Positions 36,328 through 45,316 are shown, numbered from the stretch's first letter. The stretch is 64,000 nt of DNA from Thermoflexus hugenholtzii (GCF_018771565.1 NZ_CP076326.1:372001-436000); one strand, 5' to 3'. Program-made: numbers and translations. The notes: a model not told the origin generated them from the letters alone.

Positions 36328-36713
36328 CGATGATCCTCCCCGTGAAGAGGGTCCTTCATCGCCTCTATGATAGCCCAGGTCGCCCTCCCGGGTTGCGGGA
36401 TCCACGAGCCTCCGGGAGGGCACTCCTCGTAGTCCACCTGTTGCAGTTCAACCCGGGGGGCCCAGAGCCAGAACCAGACATGGGTGCGCTGGCACATGGC
36501 GCCCTGCGGGTTCCGAAAGGGGGCGGTGCGGGAGAGGGCCAGGCCCGTTCCCTCCCGCTCCCGGATCAACCACATGCGATAGCGATCGGATCCCAGCTGC
36601 CATCGGAGATCCCCGCGGGCGGCCAGGGTCCCGATCAGGCAGATCCCGCAGCCCACCCCTGCGACGGCCAGGGCCAGAAGCACGGAGAGGGCCGTCTCAA
36701 TCCGTTGCCGCAT
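36246..36713 (-). CDS. Hypothetical membrane-anchored protein
   Basis: 155 residues if read to the first stop. The N-terminus has one hydrophobic helix (TALSVLLALAVAGVGCGICLIG), then a soluble part with LRWQLGSDRYRMWLIREREG and QRTHVWFWLWAPRVELQQ. Its last ~27 codons overlap the YtxH-like gene in another frame and look non-native there (Cys/Gly/Trp-rich), so either the overlap is real or the true end has been shifted by a frame change. No family recognised. It lies 39 bases after the phosphoesterase gene. Confidence 0.5.
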   Translation of the reverse strand: MRQRIETALSVLLALAVAGVGCGICLIGTLAARGDLRWQLGSDRYRMWLIREREGTGLALSRTAPFRNPQGAMCQRTHVWFWLWAPRVELQQVDYEECPPGGSWIPQPGRATWAIIEAMKDPLHGEDHRCAAIDGGCSSGVCWGRSSGCWPPIFT

Positions 36714-36752
36714 GGCGGTCCCTCCGAAGGAGCATAAGGGGATGGAGATCTT

Positions 36753-38045
36753 TCACGCCTCATCCCCCTGGAGGTGGATCAGCACGAGCTCGGGAGGGCA
36801 CATCAAGCGCATGCGGGGCATCCCCAGGCCCTCCATCCCCAACCCCCGGCTCACATACATGGTGGTTCCCCCACGCCGATACAGCCCCATCTCGTAGCGC
36901 TTGCCGTAGATGGAGGCCGTGACCAGCGCGCCGATCCCCGGGAGGCGGATCTGACCCCCATGGGTGTGGCCGCACAGGTAAAGGTCGATCCCCAGGGCGC
37001 TGGCCTCCGGGAAAAGATCCGGGGAGTGATAGAGCAGGACGGTTACGGCCTGAGGGGGAACCTGGCGCATCAGCTCCCGCAGGCGCCGGCCATCCTCCTC
37101 CGGGTCGTGGGTGCAGGTGAGGCCGATCAGGCAGATCTGGGGGCCCGCATGGGCCAGCTGGCCGAACCGGGCGATCTGATCGTCCAGCCAGGTGATGTGG
37201 GTGAAGCCGAACAGGATCCGCCGCACGACCTCCGGCGGGTCCACCAGCGGCGTGCCCGTCACCAGGTAAACCCCCAGCGGGGCCTGCAGGGCCTCCAGGA
37301 AGCGGCTGCACTGCGCCTGGGCGATGGGATCGCGGACGTAGCTCAGGTTCAGGAGATCACCCGTGAAGACGATGAGATCGGGATCCAGCTGCTCCGCCCA
37401 GCGGAGCACCTCCTGCTCCCGCCGCGTCAGACGCTCCAGGTGGAGATCGGTGAGGTGAAGGATGCGCAGCGGGGGCATCCCCTGGAGCTTGGGGGAAGCG
37501 ATGACCAGCTCCGTCAGGGTGAGGCGGAAGGGCTCCCGATACAGGGCGTTCAGCAGGTTGCCGGTGAAGGCCAGGTGGCCGATGAGGGCCAGGCTGGCCG
37601 CCCAGGGGGAGGGGTGCAACGGGAGCGGGCTCAGGCTCAGGAAGAGACGGAACAGGCTGAAGGCCAGGAAGGGCGGCTTGGGAGGGCCGAAGGAATAGCC
37701 CCGGCGGGGGAGGCCGATCAGCATCGCCGCGTCGCCGGCGGCGAAGGCCAGGAAGAGCCCGGCGGCTACCGCGCCGGCCATCCAGGAGCGATAGACCTCC
37801 TCCCACGCCAGCCCCACCCCGCCGCTTAGGGCCAGCGTCCAGAGGCCCACGAGGCCCCACGGCAGGCGCTCCAGTCGGTCCAGGAAAACCATGAATCGAT
37901 GAAAGGGGCTCTCCTCCGTCCCGGGACGGAACCGGCGGCGCCGGACCGGGACCGGGGCGGTCTCGCGGATCGGCGCGGGGGAAGGGGTTCCCTTAGGGGT
38001 TTCGGATCCAGACCCCAAAGCGTCCCGTCCTTCCGTGTTCCGCAC
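36753..38045 (-). CDS. Membrane-anchored metallophosphoesterase, atypical (GNH motif missing)
   Basis: 430 residues. The N-terminal ~180 residues include several hydrophobic segments (about 62-82, 88-112, 128-168). The calcineurin-like domain shows LHLTDLHLE (D200, H202), FTGDLLN (D230), LLYHSPD (H340) and CGHTHGGQI (359-364). The expected GNHD/E motif is replaced by GTPLVD at 264-269, removing a metal-ligand Asn and the catalytic His. It may therefore be inactive or use a different mechanism. The GTG start overlaps the pgeF end by 53 bases and has no clear ribosome site; a start at the internal ATG (residue 52) is possible. Confidence 0.85.
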   Translation of the reverse strand: MRNTEGRDALGSGSETPKGTPSPAPIRETAPVPVRRRRFRPGTEESPFHRFMVFLDRLERLPWGLVGLWTLALSGGVGLAWEEVYRSWMAGAVAAGLFLAFAAGDAAMLIGLPRRGYSFGPPKPPFLAFSLFRLFLSLSPLPLHPSPWAASLALIGHLAFTGNLLNALYREPFRLTLTELVIASPKLQGMPPLRILHLTDLHLERLTRREQEVLRWAEQLDPDLIVFTGDLLNLSYVRDPIAQAQCSRFLEALQAPLGVYLVTGTPLVDPPEVVRRILFGFTHITWLDDQIARFGQLAHAGPQICLIGLTCTHDPEEDGRRLRELMRQVPPQAVTVLLYHSPDLFPEASALGIDLYLCGHTHGGQIRLPGIGALVTASIYGKRYEMGLYRRGGTTMYVSRGLGMEGLGMPRMRLMCPPELVLIHLQGDEA

Positions 38046-38775
38046 GGTGGGAGAACCAGAGCCCGGTGTGGCACGCGGTGCAGATCCCGGCGGTGATCAC
38101 GGCGGGCACGCCCAGGCGTCGCAGATGAAGGCGGACCGCCTCCGGAAGATCCAGGTGCCAGGTGCCGTTCCGGCGGCGCAACAGGAGGGCAGGGCCCAGC
38201 CGGGGGCTCAGGGCCTCGATGACCTCAGGGCCGACAGCGTAGCAGCAGCCCCCGATGCCGGGACCCAGGGCGGCGTGGAGGGCCGAGGGTCCGCGGCCCA
38301 GATGCCGCTCGAAGGCCTCCAGGGCGGACTCCAGGATGCCGGCCGCGAGGCCTCGCCAGCCCACATGCACCAGGCCCACCGCCGGGAGATCCGGATCGGC
38401 GAGCAGAACCGGGATGCAATCGGCGAACCGCATGAACAGGGCGAGCCCCCGCTCCGCCGTGATCAACCCGTCCACGCCTTCGAGGGCCGCTCCACCATAC
38501 CGGGCGTCCACGACGAGGACCCGGTTCCCGTGGACCAGCCAGGCGGTGACGGTCTCTTCGGGTCGCAGGCCGGCCGCGGCGAAGGCCCGTCTGAGGTTCT
38601 CCGCCACGGCGGCGGGATCATCGCCCACCGAGTGGCTGAGGTTCAGGGAAGCGAAAGGCGGCGCGCTGACCCCGCCCCGGCGCGTCAGAAAACCGTGGGG
38701 GATCTCCCCCCACGGGGGATCCGCGAACCGATAGAAAAGGATCGATCCGTTGCGGATCGCTTCCCAGCGCGTCAT
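37993..38775 (-). CDS. pgeF: Peptidoglycan editing factor / purine nucleoside phosphorylase (laccase-domain, YfiH)
   Basis: 260 residues of the multicopper-oxidase-like DUF152 family, now associated with purine nucleoside phosphorolysis and with editing of muropeptides. The metal-site residues are visible in AWLVHGNRV, MRFADCIPVLL, VGLVHVGWRGL and GICTACH. It begins at an ATG overlapping the ADH stop (ATGA), and a much longer upstream frame is out-of-phase ADH sequence. In many bacteria this gene lies near ftsZ; here the dcw cluster starts 1.5 kb away on the other strand. Confidence 0.93.
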   Translation of the reverse strand: MTRWEAIRNGSILFYRFADPPWGEIPHGFLTRRGGVSAPPFASLNLSHSVGDDPAAVAENLRRAFAAAGLRPEETVTAWLVHGNRVLVVDARYGGAALEGVDGLITAERGLALFMRFADCIPVLLADPDLPAVGLVHVGWRGLAAGILESALEAFERHLGRGPSALHAALGPGIGGCCYAVGPEVIEALSPRLGPALLLRRRNGTWHLDLPEAVRLHLRRLGVPAVITAGICTACHTGLWFSHRAEHGRTGRFGVWIRNP

Positions 38776-39731
38776 AGGGAAACTTCCAGCAGGACCTTCA
38801 GCACTCCCTTGCGGGCGGCGTGCTCGAAGGCCTTGTCGGCCTCCTGCAGGGGGTAACGGGCGTGGATCAGCGGCTGGACGTCCACCAGCCCCTGGCGCAG
38901 GAGCCGGAGGGCCGGCTCGAAAGGACCGCAACGGGATCCGATCACCGCCACCTCGTCCACAGCAACCATGGTGAGGTTGGTTTCGACGGTGCCGTGATAG
39001 GTGCTCTTCAGCACCAGAGTCCCCCGGGGGCGCACCCAGCGGCGGGCCAGATGAAAGCCTTCGGGGGAGCCGGTGCATTCCACCACCACATCGGCGGAGA
39101 GCTCGCCTGCGTCCTCCACGTGGGCCACCGGGATCCCGCGTCGGGCCAGCAGCGCCAGCTTGTTCGGGTTCCGGCCCACGACGAGCAGGTCGCAGCCGGT
39201 GAGCTGCAGGACCTGGGCGACGAGGTTGCCCAGCTTGCCGTCGCCCAGCACCACCACCCGATCCGTGGGGTGGATGTGGATCTGCTCGGGGATCTCCAGG
39301 GCGGCGGCCAGGGGCTCGACGAACACGGCGGCTTCATCCGGGATCTCGGGGGGCACCTCGTGCAGGTTCACCACCGGCAGGAGGAGATACTCCGCGAAGG
39401 CCCCATCCCGCCCGGAGATGCCCAGGGTCGTCCGGTTCGGGCAGTGGGTGGGCCGTCCGGCGCGGCACGTGGGGCAGACGCCGCAGGCGGCGTTGATCTC
39501 ACCCACCACCCGCTTCCCCACCCACTCCGGATGATCCGGGGCCTCTTCGACGACGCCGACGAACTCATGGCCGGGCACGCCGCGGAAGTTCAGATAACCC
39601 CGCATCAGCTCCAGGTCGGTGTTGCAGATGCCGGCCAGCTTCACCCGGATCCGCGCCTCCCCGGGCGGCGGGGAAGGGATGGGATAGTCCCGCCGGATCT
39701 CCAGGCCACGGTTCAGGTAGACGGCCCACAT
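38772..39731 (-). CDS. Zinc-dependent medium-chain alcohol dehydrogenase
   Basis: 319 residues. Catalytic zinc site: GICNTDLELMRGY and VPGHEFVG. Structural zinc: CGVCPTCRAGRPTHC. The nucleotide-binding loop is VVVLGDGKLGNLVAQV. It fits MDR-family sugar-alcohol or alcohol dehydrogenases with NAD(P), but the substrate cannot be assigned. The ATG follows GGAGGAG. It is first in a six-gene minus-strand run with pgeF, the phosphoesterase and three small proteins, coupled to pgeF by a four-base overlap. Confidence 0.92.
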   Translation of the reverse strand: MWAVYLNRGLEIRRDYPIPSPPPGEARIRVKLAGICNTDLELMRGYLNFRGVPGHEFVGVVEEAPDHPEWVGKRVVGEINAACGVCPTCRAGRPTHCPNRTTLGISGRDGAFAEYLLLPVVNLHEVPPEIPDEAAVFVEPLAAALEIPEQIHIHPTDRVVVLGDGKLGNLVAQVLQLTGCDLLVVGRNPNKLALLARRGIPVAHVEDAGELSADVVVECTGSPEGFHLARRWVRPRGTLVLKSTYHGTVETNLTMVAVDEVAVIGSRCGPFEPALRLLRQGLVDVQPLIHARYPLQEADKAFEHAARKGVLKVLLEVSL

Positions 39732-39857
39732 GAACGCTCCTCCCGCTCAGGGAGATGACCCCCGAGGCGTCCGCCGCCGGAAACCGCCTTCGGGCTTCTG
39801 ATTTTCCCCTCTATTTTAATCGAAACGAACGCCTGCCGCTTTTCCTCGCTCTCTGCG

Positions 39858-39934
39858 GGTGTGTCCCCAGATCGTAGGACAACTGCTCGCAGTGGTCCTG
39901 CAACGCGGCCAGGCCCGACAAAATCGGGGCACAC
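39858..39934. mobile_element. MITE-like palindromic element, copy D (inverted)
   Basis: 77 bp, same orientation as copy C. Ends are GGTGTGTCCCC and CGGGGCACAC. The flanks CTCTCTGCG (39849-39857) and CTCTCTCCG (39935-39943) agree at eight of nine positions. The central palindrome has two changes that weaken its stem. Confidence 0.7.
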
Positions 39935-39943
39935 CTCTCTCCG

Positions 39944-40177
39944 CTCCATCCGGATGGGATGGAACTTCGGACGCCGGCAGGCGCCCTTCCCCATCCACCG
40001 GCGCAGCGAGAGGGGAGCAGGTGGCCTCTGCCCCTCTCCAACTCATTCGGGGACATGAGCCTTCGCGCTTCCCATCCGCGGATGGCTCCCTCGCCCCCTC
40101 CTCGACGTCGGGCGCGCCCCGAGCGGCCCCGCATATCCCAGATAACCCAAACGCTCCGTTAAGGTTTCCCAAATCCC
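39944..40177. other. Intergenic region upstream of the dcw promoter
   Basis: No convincing gene. The short open frames here have low-complexity, Arg/Pro-rich translations. A GAGAGGGG/CCCCTCTC inverted repeat lies at about 40010-40038 and could form a hairpin, possibly ending transcription that enters the dcw cluster. Confidence 0.5.
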
Positions 40178-40205
40178 TTGTGCAGGTGGGGCGGATTCAT
40201 ATAAT
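40178..40205 (+). promoter_or_regulatory. Candidate promoter of the dcw cluster (mraZ)
   Basis: -35 TTGTGC (40178-40183), a 16-base spacer and a perfect -10 TATAAT (40200-40205). Transcription would start near 40212, immediately before the repeated AGTGG boxes, leaving a leader of about 94 bases to the mraZ start. Confidence 0.6.
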
Positions 40206-40215
40206 GGAGGCGTAG

Positions 40216-40245
40216 AGTGGGGAGAAGTGGAGGAGAGTGGTGGGG
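40216..40245 (+). promoter_or_regulatory. Predicted MraZ operator: three AGTGG boxes at 10-bp spacing
   Basis: AGTGG occurs at 40216, 40226 and 40236, each followed by purine-rich sequence, giving three direct repeats in helical phase. In Escherichia coli MraZ binds TGGGN5 repeats in its own leader and represses the cluster. Position just downstream of the promoter fits autoregulation (inference). Confidence 0.65.
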
Positions 40246-40305
40246 ACGAGAGGGCGGCGCAAGGCGGAAGCGGAGCGGCCGGTGGCTTCCCCGGGGGAGA
40301 CCCCG

Positions 40306-40734
40306 ATGTTCCTGGGGGAATACCGGCATGGGATCGACGCGAAGGGACGGATGTTTCTCCCGGCGCGCTATCGCCCCTTTTTTGCGGCGGGGGCGGTGCT
40401 GACCCGGGGCCTGGAGCCCTGCCTGTATCTGTTCACGCTCCCGGAGTGGCACCGCGTCGCGGAGCGAATCCGCCAGCTGCCCCTGACCGCCCCCGAGGCG
40501 CGGGAGTGGCGCCGTTTCTTCTTCGGAGGGGCTTTCGATGTGGTCCCCGACGAGCAGGGCCGCATCCTCATCCCGGCCTCCCTCCGGGCCTACGCCGGCC
40601 TGGAAGGTCAGGCGGTCATCGTCGGGGTTCATACCTACCTGGAGATCTGGTCCCCGTCCGCGTGGCAGGAGATCCTGGAGCGCTTTCAGAACGGCCGCAT
40701 CCCGCCCGAGCACTGGATCGGGTTGCAGGTGTAG
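40306..40734 (+). CDS. mraZ: Transcriptional regulator MraZ
   Basis: 142 residues with the two AbrB-like halves of Mra[23 protein letters not shown] at the start and [25 protein letters not shown] in the middle. It is a ring-forming DNA-binding protein that regulates the division and cell-wall cluster it heads. The ATG at 40306 follows GGGGGAGA; a longer frame from 40237 runs through the operator boxes and is rejected. Confidence 0.96.
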   Translation: MFLGEYRHGIDAKGRMFLPARYRPFFAAGAVLTRGLEPCLYLFTLPEWHRVAERIRQLPLTAPEAREWRRFFFGGAFDVVPDEQGRILIPASLRAYAGLEGQAVIVGVHTYLEIWSPSAWQEILERFQNGRIPPEHWIGLQV

Positions 40735-40771
40735 CGGATCGGATCCGGCGGAATCCCTGAGCAGCGGCACG

Positions 40772-41716
40772 ATGCACATCCCGGTTCTGTTGCGCGAGGT
40801 GCTGGAGGGATTGCAGGTCCGCCCGGGCGGCGTCTACATCGATGCCACCGTGGGCGGCGGAGGACACGCCGCAGCCATCCTGGAGCGCTCCGCGCCGGAT
40901 GGCCGCCTGCTGGGGATCGATCGGGACCCGGAGGTGCTGGAGCGGGCGCGGGAGCGCCTGCGCCCCTTCGGCGAACGCGCGGTCCTGGTCCACGGCTCTT
41001 ACGCGGAGCTGCGGCGGATCGCGGTGCGCTATGACTTCCTGGAGGTCGACGGGATCCTGTTCGACCTGGGGCTCTCGTCGTGGCAGCTCTCGGATCCCCA
41101 TCGGGGGTTCAGCTTTCAGATCGAGGGTCCCCTGGACATGCGCTACGACCCGGGCCATGGGATCCCGGCGGCGGAGATCGTGAACCGGTGGCCGGAGAAG
41201 CAGCTGGCGGAGGTGATCCGGCGCTATGGGGAGGAGCGCTTCGCCCGGCGCATCGCCCGGGCCATCGTGCGAAACCGGCCCATCCGCACCACCACGGAGC
41301 TGGCGGAGCTGATCGCGCGGGTGGTCGGGCGCGGACGGGAGGATCAGCATCCGGCGACGCGGACGTTCCTGGCCCTGCGGATCGCCGTCAACGAGGAGCT
41401 GCAGGCGCTGGAGCAGGCCCTCCCCCAGGCGGTCTCCCTGCTCCGGCCCGGAGGGCGCCTGGCGGTGATCGCCTTCCATTCCCTGGAGGATCGCATCGTG
41501 AAGACGTTCTTTCAGCGCGAATCCCGGGATTGCCTCTGCCCGCCGCAGGTCCCGGTTTGCACGTGCGGGCATCGGGCCACCCTGCGCCTGGTGACCCGCA
41601 AGCCCATCCGTCCATCCGAGGAGGAGGTCCAGATCAACCCGCGGGCGCGCAGCGCGCGCCTGCGCATCGCCGAGCGACTGGAAGATCCCACACGAATCGT
41701 TCGCGGTGTGCCTTGA
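40772..41716 (+). CDS. rsmH: 16S rRNA (cytosine-1402-N4) methyltransferase
   Basis: 314 residues. It methylates C1402 in the 30S decoding centre using S-adenosylmethionine. Signatures: [29 protein letters not shown] (SAM loop), [21 protein letters not shown], and [15 protein letters not shown]. The C-terminal segment has a Cys cluster ([13 protein letters not shown]). The start at 40772 fits the conserved N-terminus. It is the second gene of the cluster, only two bases before ftsL. Confidence 0.97.
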   Translation: MHIPVLLREVLEGLQVRPGGVYIDATVGGGGHAAAILERSAPDGRLLGIDRDPEVLERARERLRPFGERAVLVHGSYAELRRIAVRYDFLEVDGILFDLGLSSWQLSDPHRGFSFQIEGPLDMRYDPGHGIPAAEIVNRWPEKQLAEVIRRYGEERFARRIARAIVRNRPIRTTTELAELIARVVGRGREDQHPATRTFLALRIAVNEELQALEQALPQAVSLLRPGGRLAVIAFHSLEDRIVKTFFQRESRDCLCPPQVPVCTCGHRATLRLVTRKPIRPSEEEVQINPRARSARLRIAERLEDPTRIVRGVP

Positions 41717-41718
41717 CG

Positions 41719-42027
41719 ATGAGCCGCCGACGACGGGTGTTGCTGACAACAGTGGGGGGGATCCTGTTCATCGCGGCCTTCTCCCTTCTGTTCACGCTGC
41801 TCTCCACGGCTGCGGTGGAACAGGGGCAGATCGTTCAGCAGCTCAGCGAGGTCCGGGCGGCGCTGGAGCGGGAGAACGCGGCCATGGAGGAGATCATCGC
41901 CCGGGAGAGCGCGATCCCACGCCTGGTGGAGCGGGCCCGTGCGATGGGCTTCCTCCCGGGGGAGGGCGCTCCGGCGCTCCCCCTTTCCCTGCCGGCGCCG
42001 CGCCCGACGCCGGGGATGCGGCCATGA
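41719..42027 (+). CDS. ftsL: FtsL-like division protein
   Basis: 102 residues. A basic N-terminus (MSRRRR), one membrane helix at about 9-30 and a short coiled coil (GQIVQQLSEVRAALERENAA) followed by a Pro-rich tail. This single-pass layout and its place between rsmH and ftsI identify an FtsL/DivIC-type protein, which links FtsQ and FtsI/FtsW. Sequence similarity alone would be weak. Its stop overlaps the ftsI start (ATGA). Confidence 0.8.
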   Translation: MSRRRRVLLTTVGGILFIAAFSLLFTLLSTAAVEQGQIVQQLSEVRAALERENAAMEEIIARESAIPRLVERARAMGFLPGEGAPALPLSLPAPRPTPGMRP

Positions 42028-43781
42028 GGGAGGTCCCGCCCACCCTGCGCTGGCAGCCGGCCGCGTTCGCCCTCGCCCTGATCCTGGGGCTGGTGGTGGC
42101 CCGGCTGATCCATTTGTCGTTTTATGCGCCGGGGGGGCTCCTCGGGGTTCAGACGCTGGAGCTCCGCCTGGAGGCCCGCCGCGGCCGTATCCTGGATCGG
42201 AGAGAGGCGGTGCTGGCCCTGGATGTCCCGCGTTATCAGGTCGTCCTGGAATATCGCCCCATCGCCTATGGGGGGGATCCGGAACGGCGGGCGGCGTGGC
42301 TGCGCCGGGTGGATGAGGTTCTGAGCCCGCTGCTGGGTTTCTCCGTTCAGGAGGCCGCCCGGAGCTGGCCCGATACCTGGTGGCAGCTCCCGATCGCCCG
42401 GGAGGTGCCGGAGGACCTTGCCCGGGTGATCGCCCGTCGCATTGAGGAGGCCGGGCTGCGGGGGGTCCGGGTGACACCTTACTGGAAGCGGATTTACCCG
42501 GAGGGCGCATTGCTCGGCCCGGTGACGGGCTTCGTCGTCTTCGGGTCGGACGCCCGAGGTGTGGAGGGACGGCGAGGGGCCAGCGGGGTGGAGCGGGCTT
42601 ATGATGGAGTGCTGAGCGGGAGAGCGGTGATCCTGCGGGTGCCGGTGGACGCCGAGGGGCGCCCCCTGCCGCTGGAGGAGGCGGCCCTGGAGGAGCCGGA
42701 GCCCGGCGGGGACGTGGTCCTCACGCTGGACCGAACGATCCAGGCGGTGGTGGCGGAGGAGCTGGCCCGGGGCCTTCAGGAGAGCGGAGCCCAGCGCGGG
42801 GACGCTCTGGTCCTGCGCCCGCGCACCGGGGAGATCCTGGCCATGGTCAGCCTGCCCGCCTTCGATCCCAACGCGCCGGAGACCCTGGAGCGCAACGCGC
42901 GCAATCCGATCGTCCAGGATCTGTATGAGCCGGGCTCGGTCTTCAAGATCCTGACGATGGCGGCCGCCCTGGAGGCCGGCGTCGTCCGCCCGGAGACCCG
43001 CTATATGGATCAGGGGTGCGTGGAGTTCGGAGGGGCCCCGATCTGCAACTGGGATCAGGATCGCTATCCCGGAGGGCGGGGCTGGCTGGATATGACCGAG
43101 CTGCTGATCTACTCCCGCAACGTGGGCGCTGCGTATCTGGTCCGCCTTCTGGGCCCGGAGCGCTTCTACGCGGCGCTGCATGCCTTCGGGATCGGGGAAC
43201 CAACCGATGTGGATCTGCCCTATGAGATGGCGGGTCAGCTCCGGGCCTATGGGGACCCGGATTGGCGGGAGGCGGACCTGGGGCGTCAGTCCTTCGGCCA
43301 GGCGGTGTCCGTGACCCCGTTGCAGATGGCGGTGGCCGTCTCCGCGGTGGCCAACGACGGCCTGATCATGCGGCCCTTCATCGTGCGGGAGCTCCGAACC
43401 GCCCAGGGGATCCAGCGCGTCGAGCCCCGGGTCCGGCGGCGGGCCATCTCGGCTGAGACAGCGCGGACCCTGCGGGAGATGCTCGCGGCGGTGATCGAAC
43501 GGGAGGCGGTGAAGGCCCGGGTGCCGGGCTACCGGATGGCGGGCAAGACCGGGACGGCGCAGATCCCCACGCCGGTGGGCTACGATCCCCGGGACACCAT
43601 CGCCTCGTTCGTGGGGTTCGGCCCGGTGGAGGATCCCCAGGTGCTGATCCTGGTGAAGCTGGATCGGCCCCGGCGTTCCCCCTGGGGCTCGGAGGAAGCC
43701 GCTCCGGTCTTCGCCCGGATCGCGGCGCGGATCCTCCCGATTTTAGGGATCCCGCCCTCGGGCTCCCCGGAGGGCCGGTGA
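42024..43781 (+). CDS. ftsI: Division-specific peptidoglycan transpeptidase (penicillin-binding protein 3 type)
   Basis: 585 residues. N-terminal membrane anchor at about 13-30, then the PBP dimerisation domain beginning LEARRGRILDRREAVLALDV. The transpeptidase domain has S305-x-x-K308 (EPGSVFKIL), S364-R365-N366 (YSRNVG) and K508-T-G (AGKTGTAQ). It cross-links septal peptidoglycan with FtsW. No PASTA domain is seen at the C-terminus. murF follows after 37 bases, where murE would usually stand. Confidence 0.96.
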   Translation: MREVPPTLRWQPAAFALALILGLVVARLIHLSFYAPGGLLGVQTLELRLEARRGRILDRREAVLALDVPRYQVVLEYRPIAYGGDPERRAAWLRRVDEVLSPLLGFSVQEAARSWPDTWWQLPIAREVPEDLARVIARRIEEAGLRGVRVTPYWKRIYPEGALLGPVTGFVVFGSDARGVEGRRGASGVERAYDGVLSGRAVILRVPVDAEGRPLPLEEAALEEPEPGGDVVLTLDRTIQAVVAEELARGLQESGAQRGDALVLRPRTGEILAMVSLPAFDPNAPETLERNARNPIVQDLYEPGSVFKILTMAAALEAGVVRPETRYMDQGCVEFGGAPICNWDQDRYPGGRGWLDMTELLIYSRNVGAAYLVRLLGPERFYAALHAFGIGEPTDVDLPYEMAGQLRAYGDPDWREADLGRQSFGQAVSVTPLQMAVAVSAVANDGLIMRPFIVRELRTAQGIQRVEPRVRRRAISAETARTLREMLAAVIEREAVKARVPGYRMAGKTGTAQIPTPVGYDPRDTIASFVGFGPVEDPQVLILVKLDRPRRSPWGSEEAAPVFARIAARILPILGIPPSGSPEGR

Positions 43782-43818
43782 TCCCGGATCCCGGCCAGCA
43801 CGTTCAGGAGCATGGGGG

Positions 43819-45258
43819 ATGGCGGAGAACAGCGGAATACGTGTGGCGGTTCAGGGGATGACCCTGGCGGATCTGGCGGAGGCCCTGAGCGGGCGGCGTC
43901 CTCCCTGGGAGATCCCGATCCGCCATGTGTCCATCGACTCCCGGGTCTGCGGGGAGGGGGATGTGTTCATCGCCCTGCCGGGGGAGCGGACCGACGGCCA
44001 TCGCTATGTCGGGGACGCCTTCCAGCGCGGGGCGATCGCCGCCCTGGTCCATCAGGAGGTGTCCGAGGGGGCGATGCAGGTGGACCTGGAGCGAGGGCCC
44101 TGGCCGGAGTCCCTGGAGCTCCCGGTGTGCTTTCGGGTCTCGCGGACCCTGGAGGCCCTCCACCGGTGGGCGGGATGGTGGCGGGCGCGCTTCCCGGTGC
44201 GGGTGATCGGGATCACGGGGAGCGTGGGGAAGACCAGCACGAAGGAGCTGACCTGGGCTGTGCTCTCCCGGCGTTATGAGACGTTGAAGAGCGAAGGGAA
44301 CTTAAACAGCGAGATCGGCCTGCCCCTGATGTTGCTCCGGCTGACGCCGCGCCATCAGCGGGCGGTGCTGGAGATGGGGATGTATGCGCGGGGGGAGATC
44401 GCGGCCCTTTGCGCCATCGCCCGCCCCATCGTGGGCGTGGTCACCATGGTGGGCCCGGTCCACCTGGAGCGCCTGGGGAGCATGGAGGCCATCGCGGCGG
44501 CCAAGGCCGAGCTGGTGGAGGCCCTGCCCGAGGATGGGGTAGCCGTCCTCAATCGGGACGATCCTTACGTGCGGGAGATGGCGGGGCGGACCCGGGCGCG
44601 GGTGTTCTTTTACGGGCTGGATCCGGAGGCGGACCTGTGGGCGGATGAGATCGTGAGCGAAGGGCTGGAGGGGATCCGCTTCGATCTTCATTATCGGGGA
44701 GAGACCTTCCGGCGGGTGCGGGTCTCCCTGCTGGGCCGGCACAGCGTGCACACCGCCCTGCGGGCGATCGCCGTGGGGATCCTGGAGGGGTTGACCTGGG
44801 ATGAGATCTTCGCCGGCCTGCGGGACCCGCGGGCGCAGTTGCGCCTGGTGGCGGTGCCCGGGCTGAACGGTTCGATCCTCCTGGACGACACTTACAATGC
44901 CAGCCCGCCGTCGATGCTGGCCGCGCTGAACCTGCTGGCTGAGCTGGAGGGCCGCAAGATCGCGGTGCTGGGGGACATGCTGGAGCTGGGGGCGTATGAG
45001 GTCGAGGGACACCGGCTGGTGGGCGGGCGAGCGGGGACGGTGGTGGACCTCCTGATCACCGTGGGGCCTCGGGCGCGCATCATCGCCCGGGAGGCGATGG
45101 CGGTAGGCCTGCCGGCGGACCGGGTGTGGGTCTGCGACTCGAACGCCGAGGCCATCGAGATCCTCCGCCGCATCCTGAAGCCCGGCGATGTGGTCCTGGT
45201 GAAGGGCTCCCGGGGCCTGCGCATGGAGGAGATCGTGAACGCCCTGTGTGAGGGATGA
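43819..45258 (+). CDS. murF: UDP-MurNAc-tripeptide:D-Ala-D-Ala ligase
   Basis: 479 residues. The Mur ligase P-loop is GITGSVGKTSTKELTW. The N-terminal substrate domain has the HVSIDSRVCGEGDVFIALPGE pattern, and the middle domain EMGMYARGEIAAL and LNRDDPYVREMA. The C-terminal domain has DDTYNASPPSMLAAL and VLGDMLELG, typical of MurF. It adds D-Ala-D-Ala to the UDP-MurNAc-tripeptide; the tripeptide-forming MurE gene is absent here. MurE was considered, but these motifs favour MurF. Confidence 0.95.
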   Translation: MAENSGIRVAVQGMTLADLAEALSGRRPPWEIPIRHVSIDSRVCGEGDVFIALPGERTDGHRYVGDAFQRGAIAALVHQEVSEGAMQVDLERGPWPESLELPVCFRVSRTLEALHRWAGWWRARFPVRVIGITGSVGKTSTKELTWAVLSRRYETLKSEGNLNSEIGLPLMLLRLTPRHQRAVLEMGMYARGEIAALCAIARPIVGVVTMVGPVHLERLGSMEAIAAAKAELVEALPEDGVAVLNRDDPYVREMAGRTRARVFFYGLDPEADLWADEIVSEGLEGIRFDLHYRGETFRRVRVSLLGRHSVHTALRAIAVGILEGLTWDEIFAGLRDPRAQLRLVAVPGLNGSILLDDTYNASPPSMLAALNLLAELEGRKIAVLGDMLELGAYEVEGHRLVGGRAGTVVDLLITVGPRARIIAREAMAVGLPADRVWVCDSNAEAIEILRRILKPGDVVLVKGSRGLRMEEIVNALCEG

Positions 45259-45316
45259 AGGAAGGCGGCGGGGTTGCCGGCCCGTCGGTCTCATTCCCGC
45301 TGGACAAGGAGGTCGA

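Noticed and set aside
39944-40177. Small protein genes upstream of mraZ
   Set aside because: Several short frames exist on both strands, but they overlap each other, lack ribosome sites and have biased Arg/Pro composition.
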